A DNA stretch of 64,000 nt, taken from NCBI GenBank assembly GCA_026162565.1, contig JAOEIQ010000006.1:186001-250000 (forward strand), written 5' to 3'. Below, piece after piece: positions 1 to 8,632 of the stretch. This stretch comes from Flavobacteriaceae bacterium NBU2973. Its GTDB lineage: Bacteria > Bacteroidota > Bacteroidia > Flavobacteriales > Flavobacteriaceae. The notes beneath the pieces are model-generated. The model had not been told where the DNA came from, made no database searches, and worked only from the letters and a program-made list of their open reading frames with translations. Position 1 is the first letter of the stretch, and each line of letters opens with the position of its first letter. Position numbers and translations under genes: made by a program.

Positions 1-229
1 CAATATCTTTTACATGTTCTGGCTTGAGTGCTTCACCATCTAACATTACAGAGCCAGTATCAGGCATTGTAATTTGATTGATAATTCTAATAAACGTTGT
101 TTTTCCAGCTCCATTTGGACCTAACAATCCAAAAATGCTACCTCTTGGAACACTAATCGACACATTGTTGAGTGCTTTAAAGTTTCCAAAGTTTTTAGAG
201 ACAGAGTCTGTCACTAATAAATTATTCAT
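1..229 (-). CDS. ABC transporter ATP-binding protein (N-terminal 76 residues, cut by window edge)
   Basis: The reverse strand from the ATG at 227-229 reads MNNLLVTDSVSKNFGNFKAL and then a Walker A motif GPNGAGKTT near residue 40. This is the start of an ABC-type ATPase of the kind that powers ABC-2 drug, lipid or gliding-type exporters. The signature motif, Walker B and H-loop lie beyond the window edge, so substrate and partner cannot be read. It follows dnaJ in the same direction, but three hairpins separate them, so it is probably a separate transcription unit. A GldA-like identity is possible but not shown. Confidence 0.85.
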   Translation of the reverse strand, partial: MNNLLVTDSVSKNFGNFKALNNVSISVPRGSIFGLLGPNGAGKTTFIRIINQITMPDTGSVMLDGEALKPEHVKDI

Positions 230-316
230 ATGCGTTGGTTTTCTTAATAAGATAAGTACAGTAAAGATATTAAATGTTACAGTATTTATTAATACCTTTT
301 TAATTATAAAAACAAA

Positions 317-345
317 ACCCACCCTTAAATTTTCATTAAGGATGG
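317..345 (-). terminator. Second terminator-like hairpin downstream of dnaJ
   Basis: CCCACCCTTAA pairs with TTAAGGATGGG around a 7-nt loop with one mismatch. On the reverse strand it is followed by TTTTGTTTTT. It may end read-through from dnaJ or a short RNA starting near 395. Confidence 0.5.
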
Positions 346-505
346 GAAAAAATTGCTATGAAAAAGAAAAATTACCGCTAATTTAGAATTAGCGATAAAT
401 CAAATATACAAATATTCTTAAACAAACCTTTATTATTAATAATTATTATTACTATTAATCAGCTTATATTGGTAAAACATTGTAGTATTTTATTTACAAA
501 GAATA

Positions 506-532
506 AAAAAATCCACTAGTTATAGTGAATTT
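506..532 (-). terminator. Rho-independent terminator after dnaJ
   Basis: AATCCACTA and TAGTGAATT pair around a short loop. Read on the reverse strand the stem is followed by a run of T. It lies about 20 bases after the dnaJ stop codon. Confidence 0.7.
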
Positions 533-553
533 TGTTTAATGCTCATAATGGTA

Positions 554-1669
554 TTAAGAGAACATATCTTTAACTTTTTCAAAAAAGGATTTATCAGTAC
601 TTTCTGGTTTAGGCTGGAAGTGTTCGTCTTCTTTCATTTTCTCAAAAAAGTCTTTTTGCTGCTTGCTTAATGTTTTTGGTGTCCAAACATTTACATGTAC
701 TAGTAAATCTCCTTTACCATAACCATTTATACTTGGTATACCTTTGCCTCGTAAACGCAATATTTTACCAGATTGAACTCCAGCTTCTACTTTTATTCTA
801 ACTTTACCTGTAACTGTATCTATATCTTTTGAGGTTCCTAATACAGCATCAGGTAAACTTATATACATATCATAATGCAAATTATCACCTTCTCGTTTTA
901 ATGTTGGATGATCTTCTTCTTGAATGGCTACTAATAAATCACCTGAAATGCCATTTCCCGGAGCAGCATTACCTTTTCCAGAAACCTTTAATTGCATACC
1001 ATCTACAACTCCAGCTGGAATTTTAATCGACACTGTATCCTCCTCAATTTTTAAACCTTGAGCGTCTGCTTCAGCTGGTTTTTTATCGATTATTTGGCCA
1101 GCTCCACCACAAGTGTTACAAGGTGAAGCCGTTTGCATACGTCCTAAAATGGTATTTGTTACTCTAGTAACTTGTCCTGAACCATTACAAGTTGTACATG
1201 TTTTATAACTTACACCTGGCGCTTGAACCTTTCGTTTTACTTTTATTTTTTTCTCAACACCATTTGCAATTTCTTCAAGAGTAAGTTTAACACGAACTCT
1301 TAAATTACTGCCCTTTATTACACGTCTTCCTTGAGAGCCTCCAAAACCACCAAAGCCTCCTCCAAAGGCACCACCAAAAATATCTCCAAATTGACTGAAT
1401 ATGTCGTCCATATTCATACCTCCACCACCAAAACCTCCGGCACCTTCAAAAGCAGCATGGCCAAATTGATCATAACGTGCTTTTTTATCAGCATCACTTA
1501 ATACCTCGTAAGCTTCAGCAGCTTTCTTGAATTTTTCTTCGGCTTCTTTATCATCAGGGTTTTTATCAGGATGATATTTTAATGCCATCTTACGATAGGC
1601 TTTTTTTATCTCTGCAGCAGATGCACTTTTGTTAACACCTAATATTTCGTAATAATCTTGTTTTGCCAT
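554..1669 (-). CDS. dnaJ: Chaperone protein DnaJ (Hsp40), with only two zinc-finger repeats
   Basis: Cytoplasmic co-chaperone that delivers unfolded clients to DnaK and stimulates its ATPase. The N-terminal J domain carries HPD (YHPDKNPDD), followed by a Gly/Phe-rich linker (about residues 75-115), a cysteine region and two C-terminal beta domains; 371 residues is a normal length. Oddly, only two CxxCxGxG repeats are present (CTTCNGSG near 158 and CNTCGGAG near 186), where the classic protein has four. They align with repeats 2 and 3, so zinc centre II is kept and zinc centre I is missing. It lies 30 bp downstream of grpE in the same operon. Confidence 0.98.
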   Translation of the reverse strand: MAKQDYYEILGVNKSASAAEIKKAYRKMALKYHPDKNPDDKEAEEKFKKAAEAYEVLSDADKKARYDQFGHAAFEGAGGFGGGGMNMDDIFSQFGDIFGGAFGGGFGGFGGSQGRRVIKGSNLRVRVKLTLEEIANGVEKKIKVKRKVQAPGVSYKTCTTCNGSGQVTRVTNTILGRMQTASPCNTCGGAGQIIDKKPAEADAQGLKIEEDTVSIKIPAGVVDGMQLKVSGKGNAAPGNGISGDLLVAIQEEDHPTLKREGDNLHYDMYISLPDAVLGTSKDIDTVTGKVRIKVEAGVQSGKILRLRGKGIPSINGYGKGDLLVHVNVWTPKTLSKQQKDFFEKMKEDEHFQPKPESTDKSFFEKVKDMFS

Positions 1670-1699
1670 GTTTTATAATTAGAGTTGCCTCTTAAATAT

Positions 1700-2236
1700 T
1701 TATTGTCCTACAACTACTTTAGGATATCTAATAACCTTTTCTCCTAGTTTATAGCCTTTTTCTATGATATCGATTATTTTACCTTTCATATCATCATTAG
1801 GAGCAGGGACTTGAGTTACTGCTTGATGATCTTCAGCATCAAAGACATCACCTTTTTCTACTTTAACAACAGTTAGACCTTTTTGTTCTAAAGTTGTCAA
1901 TAGTTTTTGATAAATAAGCATCACACCTTTTCTTAATTCTTCTGCTTCTTTATCGTCTTCTATGTGACTTAAAGCACGTTCAAAATCATCTAAAACGGGT
2001 AGCATGGCAACCATTACATCCTGACTTGCAGTCTTGAATAATTCAACTCGCTCTTTAGAAGTTCGTTTTTTATAATTTTCGAATTCAGCAAATAAACGCA
2101 GAAACTTATCTTTTTCAGCAGCTAACTCGTTTTGTAACTTTTCTTCAACAGAGATTTCTTCTACTTCTGTTTCGTTAGTTACTTGATCATCTATCTGCTC
2201 CTCAACTATATCTTGATTTTTATCTTTTTTACTCAT
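1700..2236 (-). CDS. grpE: Nucleotide exchange factor GrpE
   Basis: Exchanges ADP for ATP on DnaK. The acidic N-terminus of about 40 residues is disordered-looking, followed by a long coiled coil with the family segment RLFAEFENYKKRTSKERVEL and a C-terminal beta domain ending in GEKVIRYPKVVVG; 178 residues is usual. It is the first gene of the grpE-dnaJ heat-shock operon, and a promoter is recognisable about 40 bp upstream on the same strand. dnaK is not in this window. Confidence 0.97.
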   Translation of the reverse strand: MSKKDKNQDIVEEQIDDQVTNETEVEEISVEEKLQNELAAEKDKFLRLFAEFENYKKRTSKERVELFKTASQDVMVAMLPVLDDFERALSHIEDDKEAEELRKGVMLIYQKLLTTLEQKGLTVVKVEKGDVFDAEDHQAVTQVPAPNDDMKGKIIDIIEKGYKLGEKVIRYPKVVVGQ

Positions 2237-2272
2237 AGTTTACACACTATAATTTCTTTTTTATTTAGTTGG

Positions 2273-2304
2273 CAAAAGTACTGCCATTATTAATACAATG
2301 CCAA
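2273..2304 (-). promoter_or_regulatory. Bacteroidota-type promoter of grpE-dnaJ
   Basis: On the reverse strand a perfect TAnnTTTG -7 box (TACTTTTG, complement of 2273-2280) follows a TTG -33 element (complement of 2302-2304) with a 21-bp spacer, close to the consensus known from Flavobacterium. No HrcA/CIRCE inverted repeat is visible. Confidence 0.65.
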
Positions 2305-2349
2305 AATGTCATCAATTATTTTTTACTAATTAATTTAGAATAGAATTCT

Positions 2350-2357
2350 TACTTTTG
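2350..2357 (+). promoter_or_regulatory. -7 box of the YceI gene promoter
   Basis: TACTTTTG is a perfect match to the Bacteroidota TAnnTTTG element, 26 bp before the start codon. A clear -33 TTG is not seen. Confidence 0.55.
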
Positions 2358-2382
2358 TCATACAAACACAAAAACATTAACA

Positions 2383-3036
2383 ATGAAAAAAAGCGTATTT
2401 AATATTTTTATGGTAGCTGTATTAGCAGTTGCTATTGTAGGTTGCAAAAAAGCAAAAGAAGCTAATACTAGTGATGCAGAAGCTGCAACTGTTGCTGAAA
2501 GCACTTCTGAAAAATTTATAGCAAATGTTGGAGAATCTACAATAGAATGGAAAGGGTTTAAGCCTACAGGTTCTCATACTGGAACAATTAATTTAGAAAG
2601 TGGTGTATTTACTACTAATGATGGAAAAATTCACAGTGGTACTTTTTTAATTGACATGAAGTCTATCAAAGTAACTGACATCCCTGAAACTGAAAAAGGT
2701 AATGCTAATTTAGTTGGACATTTATCTAGTGCTGATTTTTTTGATGTAGAAAAGTTTCCTGGAGCTGCTTTTGAAGTTACTGGTCTAGAAGATACAGATG
2801 GCAAAACAATGCTATCTGGAAATTTAAGCCTTAAAGGTGTGAAAAATAACATTACATTTCCTGTGTCAGTTTCTGAAGATGGTGACAATTTAACTTTAGC
2901 TAGTGAGGCATTTACAATTGATAGATCGAAGTGGAATGTACAATATGGTTCTAAATCATTTTTTGATAATTTAGGAGATAAATTTATTAATGATGATATC
3001 GAGTTAAAAATTACAGTTAAGGCTAAAAAATCTTAA
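2383..3036 (+). CDS. YceI family lipoprotein
   Basis: Begins with a lipoprotein signal peptide (hydrophobic stretch ending AIVGC, lipid Cys at about residue 21), a Ser/Ala-rich linker, then a complete YceI beta-barrel fold from about residue 45. Family hallmarks seen are the STIEWKGFK start strand, GHLSSADFFDVEKFPGAAF and the final NDDIELKI strand. YceI proteins bind long isoprenoid or amphiphilic molecules in the periplasm; the ligand here is unknown. It is a single gene with its own promoter and a shared bidirectional terminator. Confidence 0.9.
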   Translation: MKKSVFNIFMVAVLAVAIVGCKKAKEANTSDAEAATVAESTSEKFIANVGESTIEWKGFKPTGSHTGTINLESGVFTTNDGKIHSGTFLIDMKSIKVTDIPETEKGNANLVGHLSSADFFDVEKFPGAAFEVTGLEDTDGKTMLSGNLSLKGVKNNITFPVSVSEDGDNLTLASEAFTIDRSKWNVQYGSKSFFDNLGDKFINDDIELKITVKAKKS

Positions 3037-3056
3037 TCTGTATTTTAATACTAATC

Positions 3057-3083
3057 AAAAAGCCTCGCAAATGCGAGGCTTTT
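3057..3083. terminator. Bidirectional terminator between the YceI and fasciclin genes
   Basis: The stem GCCTCGC/GCGAGGC with a 4-nt loop is flanked by A and T runs, so it can stop transcripts from both convergent genes. Confidence 0.85.
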
Positions 3084-3108
3084 CTTTTTCATAGCAATAA
3101 TCTCCTAT

Positions 3109-3621
3109 CTATTTAGGCATCACTACACTATCAATCACATGAATTACACCATTACTACCTTTAACATCTGTAGCCGTAATTTTACTGTAGTTTCCGTTTT
3201 CGTCTTTAAGATAAATACCGTCTGTTCCTTTTCTAACTTTTAATGTATTTCCACTTAAAGTTTTCAACTCTATTGTACCTCCAGCCTTTTTTAGTGCTGC
3301 AACTACTGAAGATGCATCGTAGTTACCACTTATTACGTGATAAGTAAGTATTTTAGATAACATTTCTTTATTCTTTGGTTCTAACAAAGAGCTTAAAGTT
3401 TTAGAGTCAATTTTAGCAAATGCTTTATTCGTAGGAGCAAAAACTGTAAAAGGTCCTTCTCCTTGTAATGCGCTAACTAAATCTGCTGCTTTTAATGCAG
3501 TAACGAGAGTTGAAAAATCTTCATTAGATACAGCAATATCCACTATACTTTTTTGAGCTGTAGCGTTTTTGCTAAACGATAATGCTACCAACGTTGTTAA
3601 AATAAATACTAATTTTTTCAT
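3109..3621 (-). CDS. Secreted fasciclin (FAS1) domain protein
   Basis: A signal peptide of about 22 residues (ending FSKNATAQ) leads into one FAS1 domain. Both conserved segments are visible: the first around FTVFAPTNKAFAKI and the second at the end, NGVIHVIDSVVMPK. FAS1 domains are adhesion or ligand-binding modules. The gene is divergent from an ECF sigma factor and anti-sigma factor. In mycobacteria the SigK/RskA pair controls the FAS1 proteins MPT70 and MPT83, so this protein is a plausible target of the neighbouring sigma factor (inference). Confidence 0.92.
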   Translation of the reverse strand: MKKLVFILTTLVALSFSKNATAQKSIVDIAVSNEDFSTLVTALKAADLVSALQGEGPFTVFAPTNKAFAKIDSKTLSSLLEPKNKEMLSKILTYHVISGNYDASSVVAALKKAGGTIELKTLSGNTLKVRKGTDGIYLKDENGNYSKITATDVKGSNGVIHVIDSVVMPK

Positions 3622-3742
3622 GATTATTTTTTTAATAATTAAACAATTTATAAGCGCTTTATATGTTTATATACACAGTAATTTATGTTTTGGATGAGTT
3701 GCAGTCATTTTTTTTTTAAATTTGATTAATTAGCACTTATAA

Positions 3743-4297
3743 ATGAGCGACCTAATCTTAATAAAACAGCTCCAAAACAAAGATGAGTATGCCTTGTCTA
3801 AACTATACGGCAAGTATTCTCCAGCAATTTTTGGTGTTATAATTAGAATGTGTAAAGATGAAGCACATGCTCAAAACTTATTACAAGATACCTTTATAAC
3901 TGTTTGGGAGAAATCTCATCAATATGATCCAGAAAAAGGACGTTTTTATACTTGGATCTATCGTATAGCAAAAAACAAAGTGTTAAATTTTTTAAGAAAA
4001 TCTGATCAACTCATCCAAAGTGAAGATTTAAGTGTATATAGTAATAAAGAGGATGAAATTACTATTGATTCAGAATATTTAGAGTTAAATGGTTCAATAA
4101 AAAAACTTGAAACACACCACCAAAGAGCTTTAGAGCTTGTTTATTTTGAAGGCCTAACACACAGAGAAGCCCATAAAGAAATGGATGTTCCTCTAGGCAC
4201 TTTTAAGTCCTATATAAGGCAAGCTTTACAAAAATTAAAAGAACATTACTCTAAAACATTAGTATTATTAATAGTATTAATTGATGCATTGAGATGA
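3743..4297 (+). CDS. ECF-type RNA polymerase sigma factor (SigK-like)
   Basis: A 184-residue group IV sigma factor. Region 2 runs over about residues 10-80 (LYGKYSPAIFGVIIRMCKD, then the core-binding segment FYTWIYRIAKNKVLNFLR), and region 4 over 125-175 (LVYFEGLTHREAHKEMDVPL, GTFKSYIRQALQKL). The C-terminus is hydrophobic. The next gene overlaps by 4 bp and is an RskA-type anti-sigma factor, so the pair is translationally coupled and the sigma factor is presumably held at the inner membrane until a signal arrives. Confidence 0.93.
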   Translation: MSDLILIKQLQNKDEYALSKLYGKYSPAIFGVIIRMCKDEAHAQNLLQDTFITVWEKSHQYDPEKGRFYTWIYRIAKNKVLNFLRKSDQLIQSEDLSVYSNKEDEITIDSEYLELNGSIKKLETHHQRALELVYFEGLTHREAHKEMDVPLGTFKSYIRQALQKLKEHYSKTLVLLIVLIDALR

Positions 4298-5082
4298 TGA
4301 AAAGGAAAGATATAATAGAAAGTGGAATTCTTGAGCAATACTTACTAGGAGAATTAGATTCTAGTAAGAAGCTTGAAATTGAGAACGCTCTAAATTCTGA
4401 TACAGAATTAAAAAATTATTTTAACGAATTAGAAGAAACTTTTGAGCAACTGGGTCAAGAGAATGCTATTAAACCACCATTAGATGTAAAAACTAACCTC
4501 TTAAAATCAATAAAAAATAATTCTACAGAAGAAACTATTATTAATGATACTAAATCATTTGAGCTAAAAACGCTTTTAACCATAGCCGCAAGTATTGCTG
4601 CTATATTACTAATAGGAATACTTTGGACTTATTCTGAATTGAACACTACCAAAAAAGAATTACAAATTGTTGAAGACAAAAATCAAATATTAATTGATGA
4701 TTTAAATTCTGTGACTGAAAATTTAGAAACCACTACAAAATGGCTAAAACAAATTATCTCGCCAAACTCCAGGCAATATGTACTAATTGGAAATAAACTA
4801 TCTCCAAACTCAAAAGTTATTAGCTATGTAAATAATGTTGATAAATCTGTAGTGATTAACACTAAAGAATTAGCGAAATTGAATGCTAATCAAGATTATC
4901 AAATGTGGGCTGATGTTGAAGGCGAAATGATTAATATGGGAATTATTGATACAAGTAAGGAGTTACTTGCCATGACCTATATTCATAATGCTGAATCCTT
5001 AAATATAACTATTGAGCCGAAAGGAGGAAATGACCATCCAACGGTTTCCAAATTAATTTCTAATGTTTATTTAGAGCCTTAA
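4294..5082 (+). CDS. RskA-type membrane anti-sigma factor
   Basis: The cytoplasmic N-terminal part (residues 1-85) contains an anti-sigma helical domain (ILEQYLLGELDSSKKLEIE). One transmembrane helix follows at about 91-112 (TIAASIAAILLIGILW), then a short coiled segment and a periplasmic RskA C-terminal domain ending near residue 262 (DYQMWADVEGEMINMGIID). The start overlaps the sigma gene stop by 4 bp. No CHCC zinc motif is present, as is usual for this class. It probably sequesters the upstream ECF sigma factor; release by regulated proteolysis is known for the family and is not visible here. Confidence 0.88.
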   Translation: MMKRKDIIESGILEQYLLGELDSSKKLEIENALNSDTELKNYFNELEETFEQLGQENAIKPPLDVKTNLLKSIKNNSTEETIINDTKSFELKTLLTIAASIAAILLIGILWTYSELNTTKKELQIVEDKNQILIDDLNSVTENLETTTKWLKQIISPNSRQYVLIGNKLSPNSKVISYVNNVDKSVVINTKELAKLNANQDYQMWADVEGEMINMGIIDTSKELLAMTYIHNAESLNITIEPKGGNDHPTVSKLISNVYLEP

Positions 5083-5987
5083 TTTAATAAATCTTCAAGT
5101 GCAGGTTCTAGATTAGGGAACTCAAAGTTAAAACCTTTATTTACTATTTTAGAGCAATCCACTCTCTGACTCTCAAATAAAATTTGATGCATGTCGCCTA
5201 GAGCTAGTTTCATTGCAAATTTTGGAATATTTGGTAATACTAGAGGTTTATTTAAAGTTGTAGCAATAGCTTTTGTAAATACTTTATTAGAAACAGGGTT
5301 TGGAGACACACCATTGTATACACCTTCTAATTTATAGTTCATTACATATAAAAATAGTTTCACCAAATCTCTAATGTGAATCCATGATTGCCATTGCTTA
5401 CCATCTCCAAAAGCAGCACCAGCTCCAACTTTTACAGGTTTTACAACTTTTTCTAAAACACCACCTTTACTAGATAATACGAGACCAATACGTATTTTAC
5501 TAACAGTAATATTTAAGCTTTTAAATTCATCTACAGCTGCTTCCCATTGTTCTACAACTTCTCCTAAAAAATTCGGGTTGACTTTATCAAAGTCTTCATT
5601 ATAGAAGTGAGTTAAAGAACTAGGGTAAAACCCAATAGCACTAGCAGAAATAATTTGAGTAACAGAATGTTTGGTTTTATTTAAAGTATCAAAAATTAAT
5701 TGCAATGACTCTACTCGACTAGAAATTATTTCGTTTTTGTAAGAGGTTGTCCATCTTTCAGAAATTGATGCACCAACTAAATTTATAATCGTGTCAACGC
5801 CTTCAAAACATGCTTTGTCAATTTCATGTTTATCAATATCCCAATAAAAGCCACTGTAGTTGGTATTTTTAACTACCTTACTTTTTCTAGAGGTTAAATA
5901 ATTAACTTCAATATTATTTTCATGACACAAGGGGACTAATTCTTGACCAATTAATCCTGTAGCGCCTGTAATAAGTACTTTTTTCAT
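5079..5987 (-). CDS. TIGR01777 family epimerase-like oxidoreductase (YfcH/SDR39U1 type)
   Basis: The NAD(P)-binding Rossmann start GATGLIGQELV (residues 7-17) and the family-specific segments WDIDKHEID, INLVGASISERWT and GQWQSWIH-like (GKQWQSWIHIRDLV) identify an atypical short-chain dehydrogenase; 302 residues is normal. The biochemical substrate of this family is not established. The 3' end overlaps the anti-sigma gene by 4 bp, tail to tail. Confidence 0.88.
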   Translation of the reverse strand: MKKVLITGATGLIGQELVPLCHENNIEVNYLTSRKSKVVKNTNYSGFYWDIDKHEIDKACFEGVDTIINLVGASISERWTTSYKNEIISSRVESLQLIFDTLNKTKHSVTQIISASAIGFYPSSLTHFYNEDFDKVNPNFLGEVVEQWEAAVDEFKSLNITVSKIRIGLVLSSKGGVLEKVVKPVKVGAGAAFGDGKQWQSWIHIRDLVKLFLYVMNYKLEGVYNGVSPNPVSNKVFTKAIATTLNKPLVLPNIPKFAMKLALGDMHQILFESQRVDCSKIVNKGFNFEFPNLEPALEDLLN

Positions 5988-6145
5988 AACACTACAAAAA
6001 TACTGAAACTATTAAGCTGAATTTGATATTTTAATAAGGGTTTAACTTTTAATAGCTCTCAACATTTAGCTCTAAAAAACTATTTCATTGAGTCGTATGA
6101 TGCTTCATTGCTCACAGCATATAGCTTGTTTAACATCACTGAAAA

Positions 6146-6826
6146 TTACGAATCTTTACAAGCGCGTAACATTTCTCGTTTACCTGGAGGTCCTGGAAGT
6201 CTTTCGACTGTAAAACCAACTTTTTGCATCGCTCTTCTAACACTACCCTTTGCAGAATAGGTTACTAATACACCTCTAGTTTTAAGCGTTTTAAACATGA
6301 TTTCAAAAATAGATTCCGTCCATAATTCTGGTTGCACTCTGGCTCCAAAAGCATCAAAATAAATTACATCATATAAATCTTCATCTTCAATATCAGAGAA
6401 AAACTGTTTTCGTTTTTCTAAATAAAAATGTGATGTAATTTTTGAATTTACTTCCCAATCGGTTGTGTGCAATTTTTCAAATAGTTCTGTGTCTGTTTCA
6501 GAGATTAATTGAGCATAATTAAGTAAGTTATATTCGTCTTTAGAAACAGGATAAGCCTCTACTCCGACATACTGTACTGTTTTGTTGAGTTTTTTAGTTT
6601 CTAAAGCAGTAGTAAATGCATTAAGCCCTGTACCAAAACCTATTTCTAGAATTGAAATATCCTTTTGGTTTTTTGAGAATTCATGACAAAAAAAATGCAA
6701 ACCATGTTTTATAAAAACATGGTTTGCTTCATTTATCGCTCCATGAATGGAGTGGTATTGCTCATTCCAATCTTCTATATAGATAGTTTTAGAACCATCA
6801 GAAGTTGTAATTATTTTTCGTTTCAT
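6146..6826 (-). CDS. mnmD: tRNA (mnm5s2U34)-methyltransferase, stand-alone MnmC N-domain type
   Basis: An SAM-dependent methyltransferase that completes 5-methylaminomethyl-2-thiouridine at the tRNA wobble position. The SAM-binding loop is EIGFGTGLNAF (about residue 57), the catalytic-face segment DVIYFDAFGARVQPELW, and the C-terminal signature GSVRRAMQKVGF then PGPPGKREMLRA. At 226 residues it has only the methyltransferase half of the bifunctional E. coli MnmC, as in other bacteria with separate MnmD. It is a single gene. Confidence 0.88.
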   Translation of the reverse strand: MKRKIITTSDGSKTIYIEDWNEQYHSIHGAINEANHVFIKHGLHFFCHEFSKNQKDISILEIGFGTGLNAFTTALETKKLNKTVQYVGVEAYPVSKDEYNLLNYAQLISETDTELFEKLHTTDWEVNSKITSHFYLEKRKQFFSDIEDEDLYDVIYFDAFGARVQPELWTESIFEIMFKTLKTRGVLVTYSAKGSVRRAMQKVGFTVERLPGPPGKREMLRACKDS

Positions 6827-6912
6827 CTGGTCATTTCTATTGCATAAGTCAGTCAGATGTAATTCACATTGCGCAAAATAAATGACATAAGTTTTAAGGA
6901 GTACATTTCAAA

Positions 6913-7416
6913 TTACTCCTTTAAAAGTACACCATCAGCTTCAAAAGAATAGGTTCTTTTAGGTGTTTTTATTGCTTCAACCTCTTCAGCAGATTTACCA
7001 GCATCTTGAGCATAATGTTTTTGTTCATCAACAGACATCTCATCAACAAAAGCCTTACCGTTAATAATTACTTCTTTACCAGCTATGTCTTTAGGCATAA
7101 AAAAACCATAATCTTTAAACTTCACCATAACTTGTTTTCCATTTTGTAAGTTTAATGTCATCCAACATCCTTTTGCTTGACATACTTCATCAACTTTTGC
7201 TATCATTTTAGATTGTATAGTGTCACCTTGTTTCATGCTAAAATATACTTTAGTCATATCGCCTTCTCTCAAGGCGCCTTCAGCTAGAATTTTTTTACCA
7301 ATTGATTGATAGGCAATATCTTGTGTCTCACTAGTAGTTTCTTCTTTAGTTTGTGTGTTATTTTTACAAGCAATAATCGACAAAGCAAAAAGAACTAATA
7401 AAATTTTATTACGCAT
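6913..7416 (-). CDS. DUF4920 domain lipoprotein
   Basis: A signal peptide ending SIIAC gives a lipid Cys at residue 17, followed by a Thr/Glu linker and a DUF4920 domain (about 40-165) with the recognisable CQAKGCWMTL and MVKFKDYGFFMP segments. The two cysteines of CQAKGC could bind a metal or form a disulfide. The function of the family is unknown. It is divergent from ilvE. Confidence 0.82.
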   Translation of the reverse strand: MRNKILLVLFALSIIACKNNTQTKEETTSETQDIAYQSIGKKILAEGALREGDMTKVYFSMKQGDTIQSKMIAKVDEVCQAKGCWMTLNLQNGKQVMVKFKDYGFFMPKDIAGKEVIINGKAFVDEMSVDEQKHYAQDAGKSAEEVEAIKTPKRTYSFEADGVLLKE

Positions 7417-7500
7417 TTTTAGTTTATTTAAATGAAAATATGGGCTAAATATAACATATTATTAACTAAAAACCTGCTTTTATTAACGTAGTTAAATATG

Positions 7501-7508
7501 TACTTTTG
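7501..7508 (+). promoter_or_regulatory. -7 box of ilvE promoter
   Basis: TACTTTTG matches TAnnTTTG perfectly, 25 bp before the ilvE start. The -33 element is not obvious. Confidence 0.55.
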
Positions 7509-7532
7509 CAGTTGAAATAATCAACTAAACTA

Positions 7533-8600
7533 ATGATAGATTCTTCCACTTACGAAATCGATGTAGTAAAAGCTGCCAATAGTAAAATCAATGGTGTAAA
7601 TTTTGATGATTTACAATTTGGTCGTGTATTTACTGACCATATGTTTGTTTGCGACTATATTGATGGTAAATGGCAAAAACCTCAAATAATTCCTTATGGT
7701 CCTTTGAGTATTGAACCGTCTGCTAGAGTGTTTCATTATGGACAAGCTGTTTTTGAAGGTATGAAAGCCTACAAAGATGATCTAGGAGCTATTTTTATGT
7801 TTAGACCTCAAGAAAATTTTGAGAGAATAAACAAGTCTGCTGCTCGTTTAGCCATTCCTGAATTTCCAAGAGACTATTTTTTTAAGGGTTTAAAAACCTT
7901 ACTTGATTTAGAAAAAGACTGGATTAAAGTTGGTTTAGGGAAGACCCTTTATTTAAGACCTTTTGTAATTGCTACAGAACCTGCTATTTCTGCTTCTCCT
8001 GCAAACCAGTACAGGTTTATGATTATATGCTCACCTGCTGCCGAGTATTATGCTGGAGAAGTACGTGTGTTATTTGCAGAAAAATATAGTCGTTCTGCTG
8101 ATGGAGGTGTCGGTTTTGCTAAAGCAGCTGGAAATTATGCTGCTCAATTTTATCCAACAGAATTAGCCAAGAAAAAAGGGTTTAATCAAGTAATCTGGAC
8201 TGATGCCAATACCCATGAATATTTGGAAGAAGCTGGAACTATGAATATTTTCTTTAGAGTCAATGACACACTACTTACAGCACCAAATAATGATAGAATT
8301 CTAGATGGCGTAACCAGAAAAAGTGTGTTGCAATTAGCAAAGGATTATAACATTAAACATGAGGTTAGACCTATTAGTGTAAAGGAGATTAAAGAAGCTG
8401 CTCGCAATGGAAACTTAAAAGAAATTTTTGGAGCTGGTACTGCTGCAGTTATTAATCCTATTGCTGCTTTTGAACATGCAGATGATGTGTTTGAGCTGCC
8501 AAAATTAGAAAACTCCTATGCCAGTTTTTTTAAGGACAAACTAACCAGAATACAACATAATTTAGCCGATGATCCTCATGGTTGGCGTTATAAAGTATAA
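7533..8600 (+). CDS. ilvE: Branched-chain amino acid aminotransferase
   Basis: A PLP enzyme that transfers the amino group between glutamate and the 2-oxo acids of leucine, isoleucine and valine. It is of the longer eukaryote-like BCAT class (355 residues). Visible hallmarks are the HYGQAVFEGMKAY segment, the arginine-containing FRPQENFERINKSA, the PLP-lysine region GVGFAKAAGNYAAQ, the EEAGTMNIFF strand and the phosphate-binding GAGTAAVI loop. It has its own promoter and terminator. Confidence 0.96.
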   Translation: MIDSSTYEIDVVKAANSKINGVNFDDLQFGRVFTDHMFVCDYIDGKWQKPQIIPYGPLSIEPSARVFHYGQAVFEGMKAYKDDLGAIFMFRPQENFERINKSAARLAIPEFPRDYFFKGLKTLLDLEKDWIKVGLGKTLYLRPFVIATEPAISASPANQYRFMIICSPAAEYYAGEVRVLFAEKYSRSADGGVGFAKAAGNYAAQFYPTELAKKKGFNQVIWTDANTHEYLEEAGTMNIFFRVNDTLLTAPNNDRILDGVTRKSVLQLAKDYNIKHEVRPISVKEIKEAARNGNLKEIFGAGTAAVINPIAAFEHADDVFELPKLENSYASFFKDKLTRIQHNLADDPHGWRYKV

Positions 8601-8602
8601 AT

Positions 8603-8632
8603 AAAAAAAGCAGCTCAAAAGCTGCTTTTTTT
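8603..8632. terminator. Terminator between ilvE and the MazG-like gene
   Basis: AAAGCAGCT pairs with AGCTGCTTT around a 4-nt loop, with A and T runs on both sides, serving both convergent genes. Confidence 0.85.

Larger units (their letters stand above)
230..553. other. Intergenic region with three hairpins
   Basis: No credible protein gene. It holds a hairpin at about 506-532 that ends in a T-run on the reverse strand (dnaJ terminator), a perfect stem CGCTAATT/AATTAGCG at about 376-394, and a second terminator-like stem at about 317-345. A -7-like box for the reverse strand (CAAATATA, 401-408) sits just before the middle hairpin, so an RNA of about 80 nt on the reverse strand is conceivable. 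Confidence 0.5.

Noticed and set aside
78-386. 102-residue ORF on the plus strand
   Set aside because: It is antisense to the ABC ATPase gene, has no recognisable domain, and runs into an intergenic region with hairpins.
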